Assembly (NCBI GenBank): GCA_963693285.1
Contig: OY848918.1
Span: forward strand, 20,161,484 to 20,225,483
Source: Xestospongia muta
Taxonomy: Eukaryota; Porifera; Demospongiae; Haplosclerida; Petrosiidae
DNA: 64,000 nt
Direction: 5' to 3'
Below the pieces are notes generated by a model. The model saw only the letters and a list, made by a program, of their open reading frames with translations. It had not been told where the DNA came from and ran no database searches. Below are positions 10,841 to 22,990 of this stretch, piece by piece; position 1 is the first letter of the stretch, and every line of letters begins with the position of its first letter. A program made the translations under genes and the position numbers.

Positions 10841-11534
10841 AAGTACCTGCCACACTACAAGATAATGTCTAAATCCGACTAAGTGAACGTCATTTCCATG
10901 TCCCCAGTGTAAATGTGACTGTAAAATATACATCAGAAGATAATCTGGTAAAAGAAAACAAACCAACATCAAATATTACATATGTTATATTCATCTATAA
11001 ATATATCCTTGTTTAAAGATGTATCATACATTCAAAAACTAAAAAAACATTCATCCAATATATTAGTCAAATATATTATATTATATTAGTACACACTCAC
11101 ACACACTCATATTGTTAACATAGTAATTCATATTATTATATTATCTAGGTATAAGGCATAGACAGGAAAATACACATGCACACAGTCAAATACGCACAAT
11201 CAAAACAATGTAGACTCTCACACAATCTTATCTGCTGTTTCCTCAAGATTCTATCTTGAAATTAACTCAAATGTCATAGTCCATTAATGTTCAGTCAAAC
11301 ACAGGGAGGATAAAACAACTATAACACATGCACTTTATTCCATTCCAAAACTTGCCTGATAATGAGCTTGTGAAAAGGAAAAGGAATGAAATAGAAATGA
11401 AGACTATTTTAGGAAAAATGAGTTTATTTCGTAAAAACCTTACCATTTGTATGAAACAATAGTACAAAGACTTGACAGTCCTCAACTATCTCCCTTCAAT
11501 TTTCAACCCGTAGCAAAACATGCAATTTTTTTAG

Positions 11535-11576
11535 ACTTCTACTATTAATAGAAGTGCTTCTACTCTAAATAGAAGT
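11535..11576. repeat. Two tandem 21-bp hairpin units
   Basis: ACTTCTACTATTAATAGAAGT is followed at once by CTTCTACTCTAAATAGAAGT. Each unit is itself an inverted repeat (ACTTCTA/TAGAAGT). The origin is unknown. Confidence 0.55.
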
Positions 11577-13719
11577 AACTAACAATTCAATCTAATTTCA
11601 TCACGCACCACATAACAACAAGCAATATTTTTTGCATAACGCAGATGAAGAAGTAATATAAAATTGAATCTGCTGTTAATCATCTGTGGGTCGATGCTAA
11701 TATTTTAATGAAAAAAGGGAAATTCGAACAAGAAGTAGCTAATGTTAAGGATGTCAAACCTTATAGTATCATGATAATTAATTGCAATAGAAATAAATAA
11801 AGATAGCAGTATGTAGATTATACTAAATTATGTTTATAATTTGTTTCTTCCAACGAGCAGGATTTATATGAAGCAGATGTATGAGGAAAGTGCATTGAGA
11901 GCATAATATGGTAATAATGTTGAGAACTATGAGTAGAGGATGGTTTTAAAAGTGAATATGCCAGAAAGAAGCTAGAGTATTTTGTTAAAGATTTTGAAGC
12001 CTTTTTATATTCAGTAGCAGTGGTTGTGTTGTAGTTGTCAAAGTGGAGAGAAAAAATACATAGCAATGTTTGTATTAACTAAGTCTAAGGTCAGGATTAT
12101 TTTAATAAGATTTATTATATGTGAAGGATTAGTTATGATGTTAAACTATGCTACAATAAATACAGCACTTTTAATAATTTATGAATAAATGAAAAATGAA
12201 GAGTAAAAAAAATAGATCATCCATTGACAAATGGCAAATTTTTTTGTATTAAATGTCATTAAAAAATCATTTAATGCTTGAATTGGTATTGCTTATTTAA
12301 GTCAATGACATTCTATTAGCTAGTAATGATTGAACAACAAATTTATAGAGAATGACAGAGACAGAAATTTAAGCATTTATACCTAATAAAATGTCATCAT
12401 ATGTTGCCAGATAAAACGAACTGCAACTTTTTGTGAATTTTAAATGGTTGAAAAAAATCAATATTCATGCAAAAGGAAAAGTTTTAAGGTAATGAATGAG
12501 TAGAAAGACCTTCTAGATAGATAATAAATATTTTTATTTATTTCCATCAATGTATCTTTGTACATGTTGTCTTTTAAATTTCTTGTGTGTGATGGTTCAC
12601 ACTTTTCAATACTTTTTTGTGAATAAATTTTTTGTAACCCTCAAAAAACAATAGAGCTGTCATTAATAAAGGGATGTATTTGATCTAGCTGTTTGAACCT
12701 CTTTTATTAGCAAAAGTAAACACAGTATTTCTAGCCTCTCATGAAGATGAATTGGAGTGATACGACATTTAAAATTTGAAGAGAAACTTTTCATATAACA
12801 AAAATGATACTTGTTAGAAAATACTAGTTAGAAAAAGTAAACAAACACATTTGCAATAACTGCTATGAGTAAAGTTATAGTCAGAATTGTCTCATTTATT
12901 CTTGTAATCTTTTAAGTTTCATATCCTATTAAAGAACATAAAACTGCCGGTTATATTGTCACTTTTGACAAGGACAAATCTAATTTTTCAGCATTAAAGG
13001 CATCTTTAAAATAAATAATGTATATTCTGTAATTGTAAAGTGATCTCCTATTTTTTCCAGTCTTGCACTTCTTCTTACTTGCAAATATTACCTTTATAAT
13101 TATTATACAAACTAAGTTTGTGATTAATGCTTATCTTCACTAATGGTATTTAATAAATTCAAACTAATTTCAATATCTAAAAATTAAATTCAATGTAGTA
13201 ATTTCACCAAAATTCTAGTGTAAATAATGTATATAATAATATGATGACAGAATATATGCTACTGGACATACCTTCAATATGAGCAGAATGGTCTTTTTCT
13301 AGAGGAACAAGTTTATTTCATAGTCATTTCCTCCTCATTAACAATATTACTGCTAGAAAAAAATACTCTAATTTGCTAAATATACAAAATAACACTGAAT
13401 TATATAAGTGCACAACTAAACCCATACCTTTCACATCTATCTTGACAGACATTTGAAGATTAACAAATGTGGGAAATACATAATGTTCTACTTAAATGAA
13501 GTAGTTATATATTCATTAAGAAATATGATTAAGCAGTATTATACTTCATAAGAGGAACAGCAACATAAATATAGTTTATATCATAATAACACATGAGAGA
13601 AGCTTGTGAGACGAGATATAACGCAACTACACATAATTCTACTAATTGAGATAAAACTTGTACATGAGTAATGATCAAATACAGTAGAACAAAGTACAAC
13701 AGATGAATGTGTATAATAT

Positions 13720-13952
13720 TTAAACAAATGATCATCATACCATTGTACACGAGCCAGAACATGAATTTTAGGCGTAGATGTCTTCAGAGATGATGCAAAA
13801 ACATTAGACCACTTAGTAGCAATTGGAATAGACTTTTGTGAACAAAATTTGCATGAAATTAATTCTTCACAATTAATTATACATTTTTGTAATCTTTGCA
13901 AAACGTGAACATCTTGACTATGTCCATTGTTTGATACAAACAGTTGTACATT
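13720..13952 (-). other. Candidate exon of an unrecognised gene
   Basis: On the minus strand a TTTACGTAG acceptor ends at 13953. It opens a frame of at least 75 residues beginning NVQLFVSNNGHSQDV, with a Cys-rich segment CIINCEELISCKFC and later VLARVQWYDDHLFKY. The downstream donor is unclear; the frame runs on to 13581 but its tail loses protein-like character. Composition is typical of a folded domain, and the CxxxC/CxxC spacing could bind metal. I do not recognise the family. It lies on the same strand as, and 0.9 kb downstream of, the broken gene at 14887-16593, but no in-frame connection was found. Confidence 0.35.
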
Positions 13953-14282
13953 CTACGTAAATAGAAAAGCTCATTGTCACTGAGTACTTCTCCTTGAAAA
14001 GCAAACTAAGTCCTGATGAATTATTTTTCAGCATCAATTTTCGACACAGTGGATGAAAAACTCTTTATTTGTTGCATTATCAAAAGATCTCGTGACTGAC
14101 AAAACTAACTATAATTACTTTCAGATTTCCATTGAGTCTGTTCATATATAGTTGATAGAAAGTCATCCTCATGGTTCATTAAAGTACTTAATTGTTTGTC
14201 CCTCTGCATTTTTCAAAACTTTAAAAATATTTATTTTTCTTGCAAAATCTAATTGCTAATCCTAGAAATACACAATGCATAA

Positions 14283-14340
14283 GATCAAAGACATGCCAAC
14301 ATACTACATTATAATGTAGTATGTTGGCATGTCTTTGATC
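14283..14340. repeat. Perfect 58-bp palindrome
   Basis: The 29-bp arm starting GATCAAAGACATGCCAACAT is followed with no spacer by its exact reverse complement, ending at 14340. A second, weaker inverted pair (ATTTTGTTTGTT / AACAAACAAAAT) begins 4 bp later. The palindrome sits in the region where the minus-strand gene at 14887-16593 loses its downstream exons. Confidence 0.95.
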
Positions 14341-14886
14341 CTAATTTTGTTTGTTACTTAGTTTAATTAAACTGAGGAACAAACAAAATTTCAGAGTATT
14401 TAACACCATATTCACAATAAATGTAAAATTTTTCGTTAAGGGAGTAGTGAGGAACAAAACTTGATTGAAACAACTATTTATCATTTAAGTGTTATTACGA
14501 TTTCTATTTATGGTGGAAATTATTCTTTTTGTGAAATTAAAAAATTATTTCTTCTGATCAGCCACGAGGCATTGTGGGCAGGAGATGCATGGAAATAGTA
14601 CCATTTTCTTCGTATAAATGGTTAGGTTTTACTCACATGTTGTTTAGAAATGGTCTAAACACTGCACTACTTAGATTGATACATGTTGATTGTGTACATT
14701 TTGTTGTCCTGTCTTTGCCTTATACTTGGAGAGAATATTATAATGTGGAATACAATTTTAATAGGTTGATAATGAAGATGTTTGTATATGTATGTGTATA
14801 ATAATATGTTTGTCTAACATATAGGATGTATGTTTTGGTAGTACTTTTTGAGTGTATGGTACTTCTTAAAACAAAGGTGTATTCAT

Positions 14887-16593
14887 AGATGATTACACTG
14901 TTCGCTCCTTTTCCAGTATCAAATGCCTCATCAATCAAAAAGTTGATCTGACGAGGAATAGCCTCACAACAGACACCGAATATTGCACACTTTCGTGGTG
15001 TCAAAAAATAAATAGGCCCTGGTTGTAATGGATTGCTAGGATAATGGATCTACAAGCAATAATGTTTATTGATTAATAGTCACGGTCATGTTTATATACC
15101 TGTTGAGCATAGTCAAAACTATAATGAGCGTTTACATTTAGCTCTATTATAGGTCTTGAAAGTGGAGGAGTAAAGGTGCCATCTACTGTAAAGAGATCTT
15201 TTATAACAGTGCTGGTCTCTTTAAGTACTGTTTGATAGTAGTGTCTCTCTTTACGTACAAGATCCACATGTAGTCTGGCCTTTTCTAAGACCTTAAGGAA
15301 GCATGTAAGTTATCTGTTTGTAATATTATTACTCCTTACTTCTGACTGATTTGCTAGTGGTGTACTCATGCTTTTAACAATAGCAGAGCTATTTTTTTGA
15401 CATTGCCAACAAAGATCTGTCATCGGTTTTGTGATGACAATATGTGGAAGATATCGTCTCCACATACTATAAAATGTTGTCTCTGAGGCAAGTCTAAATG
15501 TTGTTGTCGCATTTGCCCTGACGTATTCAGTGTATACTATCCTTTTGGATGTGCTAGATGGTAAGAGTTGCATGTTGTATTTCTTATAACCTGGTATTCT
15601 ACCAGGTAACAAAATTGCATGAGCCTCAGAATAATTTTGTATAAATGTTATTATTCGTGTTACTTCCTCAGGAGTGAATGCATGATGTGGCTCTCTTCCA
15701 ACATTACCGTGTTTTCTAACAATAATAATTACAATGGTATTTCTTTATTAAATAGTTTACCTTGTTCTGATTCCATCTTTTAGGTAAGATTGTTTTATTG
15801 CCTGTAATCTATGTTTACCAATGCCATGTAAAAACAAGAACGTTTTTCTACAAATCTGTAGAGTATGGTAATGTATTGTCATTATCATGTTCTTCAGTTA
15901 TACCTTGACTCCATTGTGCATAAATTGTGTGTAGGAGTGATATCTTTCTTTTGAGGGATGTCTCAAGGCTGATGTACTGTCTCCAGCTCGTGTGGTAGCT
16001 AGAAGCTGACCCATTATTACAAGGTCCATTTCCTGCTTCGATAATTCTGCCATATCATTTCTTATGGCCCTGTAGTGTAACTCAGGAAACTGTTCTGAGC
16101 ATCTAGCTTGACACCCACACCCCTGATTAAAGAAGGTTTGACAAGCAGTCTCTTCTTCAATGTCTGTAGGTCTCTGACTAACCCCTATATCTGTCTCACA
16201 TCTATTTACTACAATTGCTGTTGTTATGGTTGGTTCTGCAATTAAAAATTTAATTTTGTTTTTCTTGAATTAATAGTACCTTCGGATTGATGGTCAAAGT
16301 GATCTTCAAGCTCGTCTGTCATATCATCTACTTCTACTCCATTTCAATATCATCCATTTCTAAATCTAATTCATTGTCATCTTCATTATACTCTGTTGTT
16401 ATTAATAACCATAATAAGTAGATTCATAGCAATTTCCTGTCTGCGTGTGTGTGAAATACTTACCTCGTGGTAATTCATCATCACCTTCGAAAAAGTAGTC
16501 TTCAATAAGGCTAAGAAGGCCCTCATCATTATTTTGTGGCATTCTGCCACTGTTTAGCAGACGAGCGATCGCTTGTTCATTGGAAGTGGCCAT
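14887..16593 (-). pseudogene. Broken multi-exon transposon-type gene (probably DUF7869-like family)
   Basis: Seven exons are read on the minus strand: 16593-16464, 16392-16280, 16235-15904, 15855-15761, 15715-15340, 15291-15100 and 15049 to about 14887. All have GT-AG borders and agree in phase apart from exon 2. The frame starts MATSNEQAIARLLNSG, becomes acidic, then shows a cysteine cluster (CQTFFNQGCGCQARC), FLFLHGIGKHRL, MTDLCWQCQKN and finally HYSFDYAQQ / PRKCAIFGVCCEAIPRQ. I recall this series of blocks from a repetitive protein family of sponges and cnidarians annotated DUF7869; the name is from memory. Exon 2 has lost one base near 16335, giving a frameshift with TAG. The C-terminal part with the expected downstream acidic motif is absent. 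This is a dead or truncated copy. Confidence 0.65.
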
Positions 16594-17459
16594 TTTAAAT
16601 TTTGTTTACAGATAATGGTTGCCATCGCAACGTCTACGTAAAAGACGCACCGCGCGCTCCGTACATTTTTAATGAGAGGAAACATTCGTCTCGTTTCTCA
16701 GTGCTCGCGTACAAAAGTAGTTCAGATTTGATGTCAAATGAACGGTAAACCTTCGTTTAACAATATTATATCAAAAAATAAATTTCCATAAAATTTTTAT
16801 TTTATTATGTTTTTGCGTATACTGAAAATGTACCGAATTCGCAAAATGACTGATTTTCTCATATTGGGTCACATATGTCACATTTGATGTTGATTTGTTT
16901 TCCTTTACAAGATTGTCTTCTGCTATATACTTTACAATAAATTTTTACACTTGGTTATTGGGAAATAATGATCACATAGTCAGATAGGGATATCTTGTGC
17001 TATGACAAGTACTAACTGCAAATTAATAAAGGCATGAGCTAACTCTAGACAGAAATCTGTATGTAAGAGACGTGTACAATAACTTGGTTTAATACATTTT
17101 GTCTGTACACGATGTATGGATTAATAAAAGTGATGTCTAGCAAGTGGAAAAAAGATTTGTTTCTGTCATTTTTTAGAACTGTGAATAATCCCTAGTATGT
17201 AACAAACTGATCTTTTTTGTGTACACCTTCCATGTAAGTTTTGTAATCGTGAATGATTGTTGGATTCTGCATGGTCATAACTCTCTCTCAGGAAGAATTG
17301 GTTCATCCTTGAATCTTGACTAAAAACTCATCATCAATAGTAGAAAGGACAAGTACAACTTTCTTATCCATCCACTAAACTCTAAGTATGTACCCATGTT
17401 AGTATCTTGTCCTTTTACCTTTTCTAGTTATTTCTTTTATAACTAATCATGTATTCCTT
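16594..17459. other. Upstream flank of the broken gene and spacer
   Basis: The 120 bp upstream of the ATG at 16593 are richer in CpG than the rest of the window (ATCGCAACGTCTACGTAAAA, GCACCGCGCGCTCCG), which would suit a promoter. Beyond about 16750 no gene is visible. Confidence 0.4.
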
Positions 17460-17880
17460 TTTCTGCTTAGGTTGACTATATCACAACTTCTAAAATCAGT
17501 TTCATATAGCTGTCTACACAAGTACAGACTTATTCAGATGTTAAAAAAAGTTGAACCCCTTAATTTGAAGGTCAACAATCTCTGGGAGAACATGATAAGT
17601 TGACAACGGTAAATCATCATCTGATTTGTCTGACGTCCACTGTAGAGGTCCCAGTTCTTCATACAGCTACTTTTTGGCATCAGTAAATACCCAAAGCCTT
17701 CATCTCTTATTTACATAAATTTTCCTGGATAAGTAAATAGTATAGGTGTTATTAGCTTGCCATCTATTCCTATTTACTAGAGTACAAGTTCCTTTTTCTC
17801 AGTAATAGATTTTGCAGATAATGTCTCGAGGTAGGATTCCTTTTCTTAAAAGTTCGTCGGCGGAGGCCATAAATTCGTTA
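17460..17880 (-). pseudogene. Fragment of a piggyBac transposase, same subfamily as the one at the window end
   Basis: The minus strand matches 63600-64000 on the plus strand, with heavy decay. TACTGATGCCAAAAAG lines up with the TDAKSGY block, DDLPLSTYHVL with GDLSLSTHVVL, and DLQIKG with DLQIKG. The bases at 17467-17530 correspond to the final bases of the window. Several stops and frame changes are present, for example TAG after TDAKK. It is only a core fragment with no ends. Confidence 0.65.
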
Positions 17881-18099
17881 CGCCTTGCATCGTATAATTA
17901 ATAATCATCACGTATCCATCTTAGTAGGTATACAGTGACTAAGAAAGTCTCCTATGCTTGACCAGCTGTTTCTAAGGAATATTGAGCTTTTTAATACAAT
18001 AACTGTGAAACCATATCTTATTTAACTTAATGTTTATTCTTCAGAATTATACTAAGTAATATTACTAATATGATTTAATGTTACTAAAATTAATTATAC

Positions 18100-19485
18100 T
18101 ACAAAATTTAAAGTAGTAAGATTGAAGTAAGATATTGGACAGATAGTCAGATATCAAAAAAGAGGAAGAAATCAATTCAGAATCAGACTCAAGTGATGAA
18201 TAATGTAATGAAGAGAGTGATGAGTGTAGGAGCAATAGTGGTAATGTTATTGAAGAGTGATATGAACATTAATTTACCTAATGGTAAAGGGAGAGTAATA
18301 TCAATAAGGAGAGGTAGAAGTGGGATAATAAGTCAAAAGACAAAGAGAAAAGATTGAAAAACATAATTACAAATTATAATGAACATTAACAATTTAATAT
18401 CTGATGAAATTCAAGTAGAACCATCATTTACCAAACTCTATGACAAACTATTCCACAATCTGAAAGACTGACACCTTTATAATGCTTCAATTTAATGTTT
18501 ATTAAAGCTGTATGTCTGTTTCTAGTTCACAGGACTAATGAATTTGCATCATAAAAACTAGCAAGGTAAACTAAACTGCTCTCAGTGTGTTGAAACTTGA
18601 TACCAGTAACTACAGAAGATATAAAGGCCTTGTACGTGTCATTCTGGAGACATTGATTCACGAAAAGAAAACGGATATGGTCCAATCATTCATAGACTTG
18701 TTGTTTCCAATTATCAAATCCATTGTGTACCCATATAAAAATTGCCCATTGGCCAGTCAATAATCAATTTTAAAGGAGGATGAGCTTTCACCAATATTTA
18801 TAGATCAAGGGGAAAAAACCAATGGGGGATAAAATGCATTACCTTCTGGTAACAAATCATGCAGGTTATATGCACAATATGTTGGCTTACTCAGGCCAAA
18901 AAGCACCACTAATACAACAGCCTACTTTATCTCACACTACTAATGTAGTTTTTTCATTACCAGAATACTTGAAAGGAAAGGACATGACCTGTACATTGAC
19001 AAGTTGTATACAAACATACCACTAGTCTATGAACTTGATAAATTTGGAATATCATTCACACATGCAATTTTTTTCCAGAAAAAAGATTGCCTAAACAAAT
19101 AACAGTCATTAATAAGGACATGAGAGATACAATACAATCATAATAAATAAGATTATAATATCATCCTTAGATGGATGGACAAAAGAAATATGATAATGTT
19201 TTCAACCTAATATTCAAAGAAGTTATTGAAATTCAGTCTAGGTTAATCCCATACAATAATGTCAGCTATAAACTACTTCCTTCCTTTAATACAGAAGAAC
19301 ATCTGAGGAATAAAAAATGGTTGTTGCTGAGTACAATGAATATTATGTTGGGTATCCATAAACTTGACCAAATGAAAAGTTACTATGAATTTCGTCATAA
19401 GTCAGTCAAATGGTGGTGGAGCGCATTGTTCTGGTTATTAGATATGCCTATTGTAAACGGTTATATTATACCTAAGCAAACATAA
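18100..19485 (+). pseudogene. Degenerate piggyBac transposase, another subfamily
   Basis: An acidic start is visible near 18160 (EEEINSESDSSDE then stop). Core blocks follow in different frames: HYLLVTNHAGYMHNM at about 18838, LPEYLKGKDM at about 18958, and a DLYIDKLYTNIPLVYEL-type run at about 18985-19033 that carries the second-aspartate region. The open frame 19171-19485 contains KLDQMKSYYEFRHKSVKWWW and FWLLDMPIVNGYI, the well-conserved block after the third catalytic aspartate of piggyBac transposases (normally GVDxxDQ). Here that site reads GIHKLDQ, so the aspartate is lost. Many stops separate the blocks. It is inactive, and it lies just outside the left end of the CACTA-like element at 19821. 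Confidence 0.75.
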
Positions 19486-19833
19486 AGGAAACAAAAACAA
19501 AATGAATAACCCTGAGTTTCGTTATGAAATTATCAATAAGCTGACAAGACAACTCTAAATGTAATATTCTCCACCAGTGTCAGATCAAGTTCACAGAAAT
19601 TAAATGAGACAGACAATCATTTAGAGACATTGTATAACAGAATGATTGTATGTTGTGTACATTACTGAAGAAGATAAAAACAACTCATACTTTTTGTAGT
19701 TGGCACATGCTCAGATAAACCAGCTTTGTGTCCTACCGAATGTTTTCAGTTAAATTATTCTCATAAAAAGTACAGGGTTTAGTAATAATGGTATTTGTAG
19801 TGACCTTTTCCAGTCTTTTACACTGCAAAAAAT

Positions 19834-20425
19834 AAAAGTTAAAATAACCATTATTCCTGGGTTAAATCCATTGAAACTGAGATGACCTTATTTAAAGTTA
19901 ATTTAACTACATTAAATGTTAGGTATTTTAAATACAAAATAATTGCTTGCTTTGACCAATTTTTAGAAGGTTAAAACAACTTCGTATTATTTTACTTGAT
20001 AGAACCATTTTATTTATTTAAAATTACCTAATTTCAACTGTTAAATTTTAGTTCTGGATATTGGTTAACTAAACACAGTAGTAAGTTAAATTAACCATTA
20101 TAGTTATGGTAATTGTAAACTTTACTTAAGTTAAAATTGTTAAAACAATGATGGTTACAATCTATTTAGAAAAATAGATACAATTGCAAGTAAATGTAGA
20201 AACTATTTAGCACATACCAATCATAAATGAATTAATATACTTAAAATTAATAGAATTGGTTAAAATATAGTCTTAATAATCATAATAATATAATGACATT
20301 TGAATACATGTCTAATCAATAATGGAAATAAAACAAAATACTAATCATAACAATATCACATTTAGAATACAAGTCTTATTAACAATTGAGAAAATAGCAA
20401 ACACAAAAAAGCTAACCATGATTGT
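19834..20425. repeat. Left subterminal repeat region of the two-gene transposon
   Basis: Short degenerate copies of AAATAACCATT, GGTTAAAT and TTAAATTAACC recur on both orientations here. The 3' side (25870-26110) has AAATAACAC, TAATAACCTT, AAATAACT and AAATAACCTTTG. These are probably transposase-binding sites by analogy with CACTA elements. Confidence 0.55.
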
Positions 20426-22877
20426 TTAAAATGATAAGATTGAAGTCTTTTGAGCTAAACAACAAACTTTTGTATGTCTGTATATTTGTTTCTTTTCTTC
20501 AGCAGTAGCTGGTAGGTTCCAAATAAATTCTTGAAAGAATAAGGCCACTTCTTGAACTTGTTTTTCATAGCGTAAGTTGAATATATAATGAGATATGAAC
20601 CACAAATTCAGCCCTTTAGCAAAATCATTGGTCTGTGTTAAAACAAGGTCATCCACGAAAACAAAATAATCAGCTGAATCTTGGTTTTCAAAACTGGCAA
20701 AGCGTGGGGCTGTTCTCCTTGGACTCCTTGTAGCAACGTCTGAAGGATCATCAGTCATCTGGGAAGAGCAAACAGATAATAAGTATTAATTAATTACATT
20801 AAATTTCCAGTGAATGTCAAGAATAACTAATGGTTGCATTAAAGTTGTTTTTATACCATTCAATCTCATGAAAGGTAGCACATGTATGCATTTTCATAAA
20901 AGCACATCTTATAACTTACCATACATTTTTCATATATATAAATTAGTACATCTTCACTTCCTTTTTTTGGTAAAAGTCTACATAAGGCAGATAGAGCAAC
21001 CTTCTGCTTCTGGTTATCATCACCTAGATTTAAAAACACCAGATATTAATTTACTACTTCACTTCATAATATTAATAAAGAAATCACCTTTATATTTTGT
21101 TTGCTCTATTGAAAGAGTTTCAGCTTGTTTTCCAGATAAACTAGTGTTACAATATTCTGTAATAGCTGGGACCCACTTATTAGTCCAACAGTCAATGGCA
21201 GCTTTAAAGAGTCCTGTCCCTTCAAGAATGAGATCAACCTCTTGCTCAAGCTATCAAAAAAAGAATATACAAATGAAATTGTAAGAAGCCAATCAGTATT
21301 ATTTTGCTAGCACTTAAATATTTTTCTATAAATTTAACATCTTTCATAACATATTATGGTCTATAGAGAAAGCATGTACTTACTATTTAACCTGGTTGCT
21401 TAAAGCGGCTTTTAATGTTGACAATAATTCCTTTCCTCATGCATGGTAAGGGGATCAGCTAGAAATAACATATACTTAGTCTTACCACATAGTTTTTATG
21501 TAGCTCATTATAAGTTTGTAATAGACTAGTTGCACTAATTTCCTCAGAGTCAAGCAAAACATCTTCACGTCTCTTTGTGAATGTCTGCTGAGACAAAGAT
21601 AACACTATCTCTTTGCGTGGATTTTCTTTTTGCAATTCCTTTTGTAACAATAATATATTTCGAGATACAGTAACACTATCATCAGCAGTGTCCCTGAGTG
21701 GAGGATAACGAGTTAAAAGTAAATTCTTTTTTTTGGGCCTTCCACGTTTTGATTTTGGGGTTTGATCTACTTCATTGTGACTATTGTGTGGCCTTTTTCG
21801 TGGAGTACCTCTCACATTGTGTACTCGTTCAATAATTTTTTTCTCCCAAGAGCCCTGCAGAGTTAAAACTTGTGATTAACAATTAAGAAACATATATAAA
21901 CACTTCAATCAGTAAACAAAACCACATTGAAACCATAATAATTTAGAAGACACCTTTTAACCACAAATTACTTCACAGTTTACACATTATAATAACATAT
22001 CCACTGTGAATATATTTATGGTAGGCTCTAGTTTGTAATACATTATAATTATATTTAGGCAACTCACATATCCAGAAACTTTGTGTCCAATATCTTTCAT
22101 AAAATCATACTTCTTGACTAGCATTTTTGCAACTTCAGTACAAAATTCTTTATTTGGACTTGAATTAAATGAGTACATTTGAACCACAAGGTCACGAACT
22201 ATTTCACAACGAATGTCTCTCACCAGGGATAGCTTTCGTTCTTCTTCTGTTGGTTTGTTAATGCACTCCATAATAGATGGCCTCCATGTATCCGGTATTT
22301 TAAATTCATGCATCATTGCAGAGGCAGAAGAAGCAACAGAAATGTTGTCAGATTCACTATAGCTTGGAGATGACATTGGTGGAGAATACGGTATAGATTG
22401 AGGACTGTTTACTGAATATGGAGATTGCTCTGATATTTGAGGGGGTTCTGAAGTCTGCATCGAAACTATTTCAGCTGATATAGCTACATGTACCTATACA
22501 TAAACATTACAATATTTCTTGTATCCATAAACATACAATTGAATTATATTTATTCATAGGTCATCATAACTAAATGGAATAAACAACGAATAGCCTACCT
22601 TAGCCTGTAATCTTAGTATTTTCTTTACCACACCAAGCTTGGACACGAGAGACTTTACTTCATCTTCTGTCAATTCTAAGAAGGCTTCGCCATCAATATC
22701 ATTACCTGTAACATCAATTCAGTATTCATATGTCAGTGTTTCTCGGTACTTACTTTCCAATACGTTACAGACGTCTGACGGTATGCCATTATCCTGTAAA
22801 AACATAGCAAGATTCACGGGGTCGATATCACGGCTGAACTTAACCAATTCTCCTTCTGATGTAGCAGTTACAGCCAT
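20426..22877 (-). CDS. SAM-domain protein, SAMD3-like, companion gene of the transposon
   Basis: Seven exons on the minus strand (22877-22754, 22705-22599, 22493-22068, 21854-21486, 21250-21088, 21023-20920, 20758-20426) join in phase to 541 residues with no stop. Every border is GT-AG. Residues about 13-77 form a SAM domain (FSRDIDPVNLAMFLQDNGI, DGEAFLELTEDEVKSLV, LGVVKKILRLQ). Next comes a Pro/Ser-rich linker, then DTWRPSIMECIN and IVRDLVVQMYSF, MLVKKYDFMKD, SGYGSWEKKIIERVHNV, a basic patch (PKSKRGRPKKK, AT-hook-like GRP) and a helical C-terminal half. The order and length (human SAMD3 is about 520) match SAMD3-like proteins that are multicopy in fish; this comparison is from memory. It is transcribed away from the transposase. 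The likely role is a DNA-binding or assembly partner in transposition; that is inference. Confidence 0.85.
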
Positions 22878-22990
22878 TGCTAGCACGCTCTATTGATCTG
22901 AGAAATGGCTTGATCTGATTGGCTTAAAAATAATGTTGGCGCTAGTAGTTATATAGAGGAAATTAATCAATAGTTATATAGAGAAAATTA
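22878..22990. promoter_or_regulatory. Shared divergent promoter of the two transposon genes
   Basis: Only 113 bp separate the two start codons. The stretch contains an inverted CCAAT box (TGATTGGC), a repeated GATCTGA, a TTGGCGC motif, and a direct 25-bp repeat (TAGTTATATAGAG at 22946 and again at 22971) with TATA-like cores next to the transposase start. The 5' leader of at least one gene must overlap this interval. Confidence 0.6.

Larger units (their letters stand above)
8529..13700. other. Long AT-rich stretch without supported genes
   Basis: Several 60-90 codon open frames occur on both strands, but none has family motifs or clean splice context. Contents that can be named are a dispersed repeat at 10125-10700, an AT microsatellite at 10802-10838 and a pair of tandem hairpin repeats at 11535-11576. 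Confidence 0.5.

Noticed and set aside
14574..14801. Plus-strand frame near the palindrome, possibly the missing end of the broken gene in inverted orientation
   Set aside because: Only a very weak resemblance (VPFSSYKW) to the expected C-terminal block; not enough to support an inversion.
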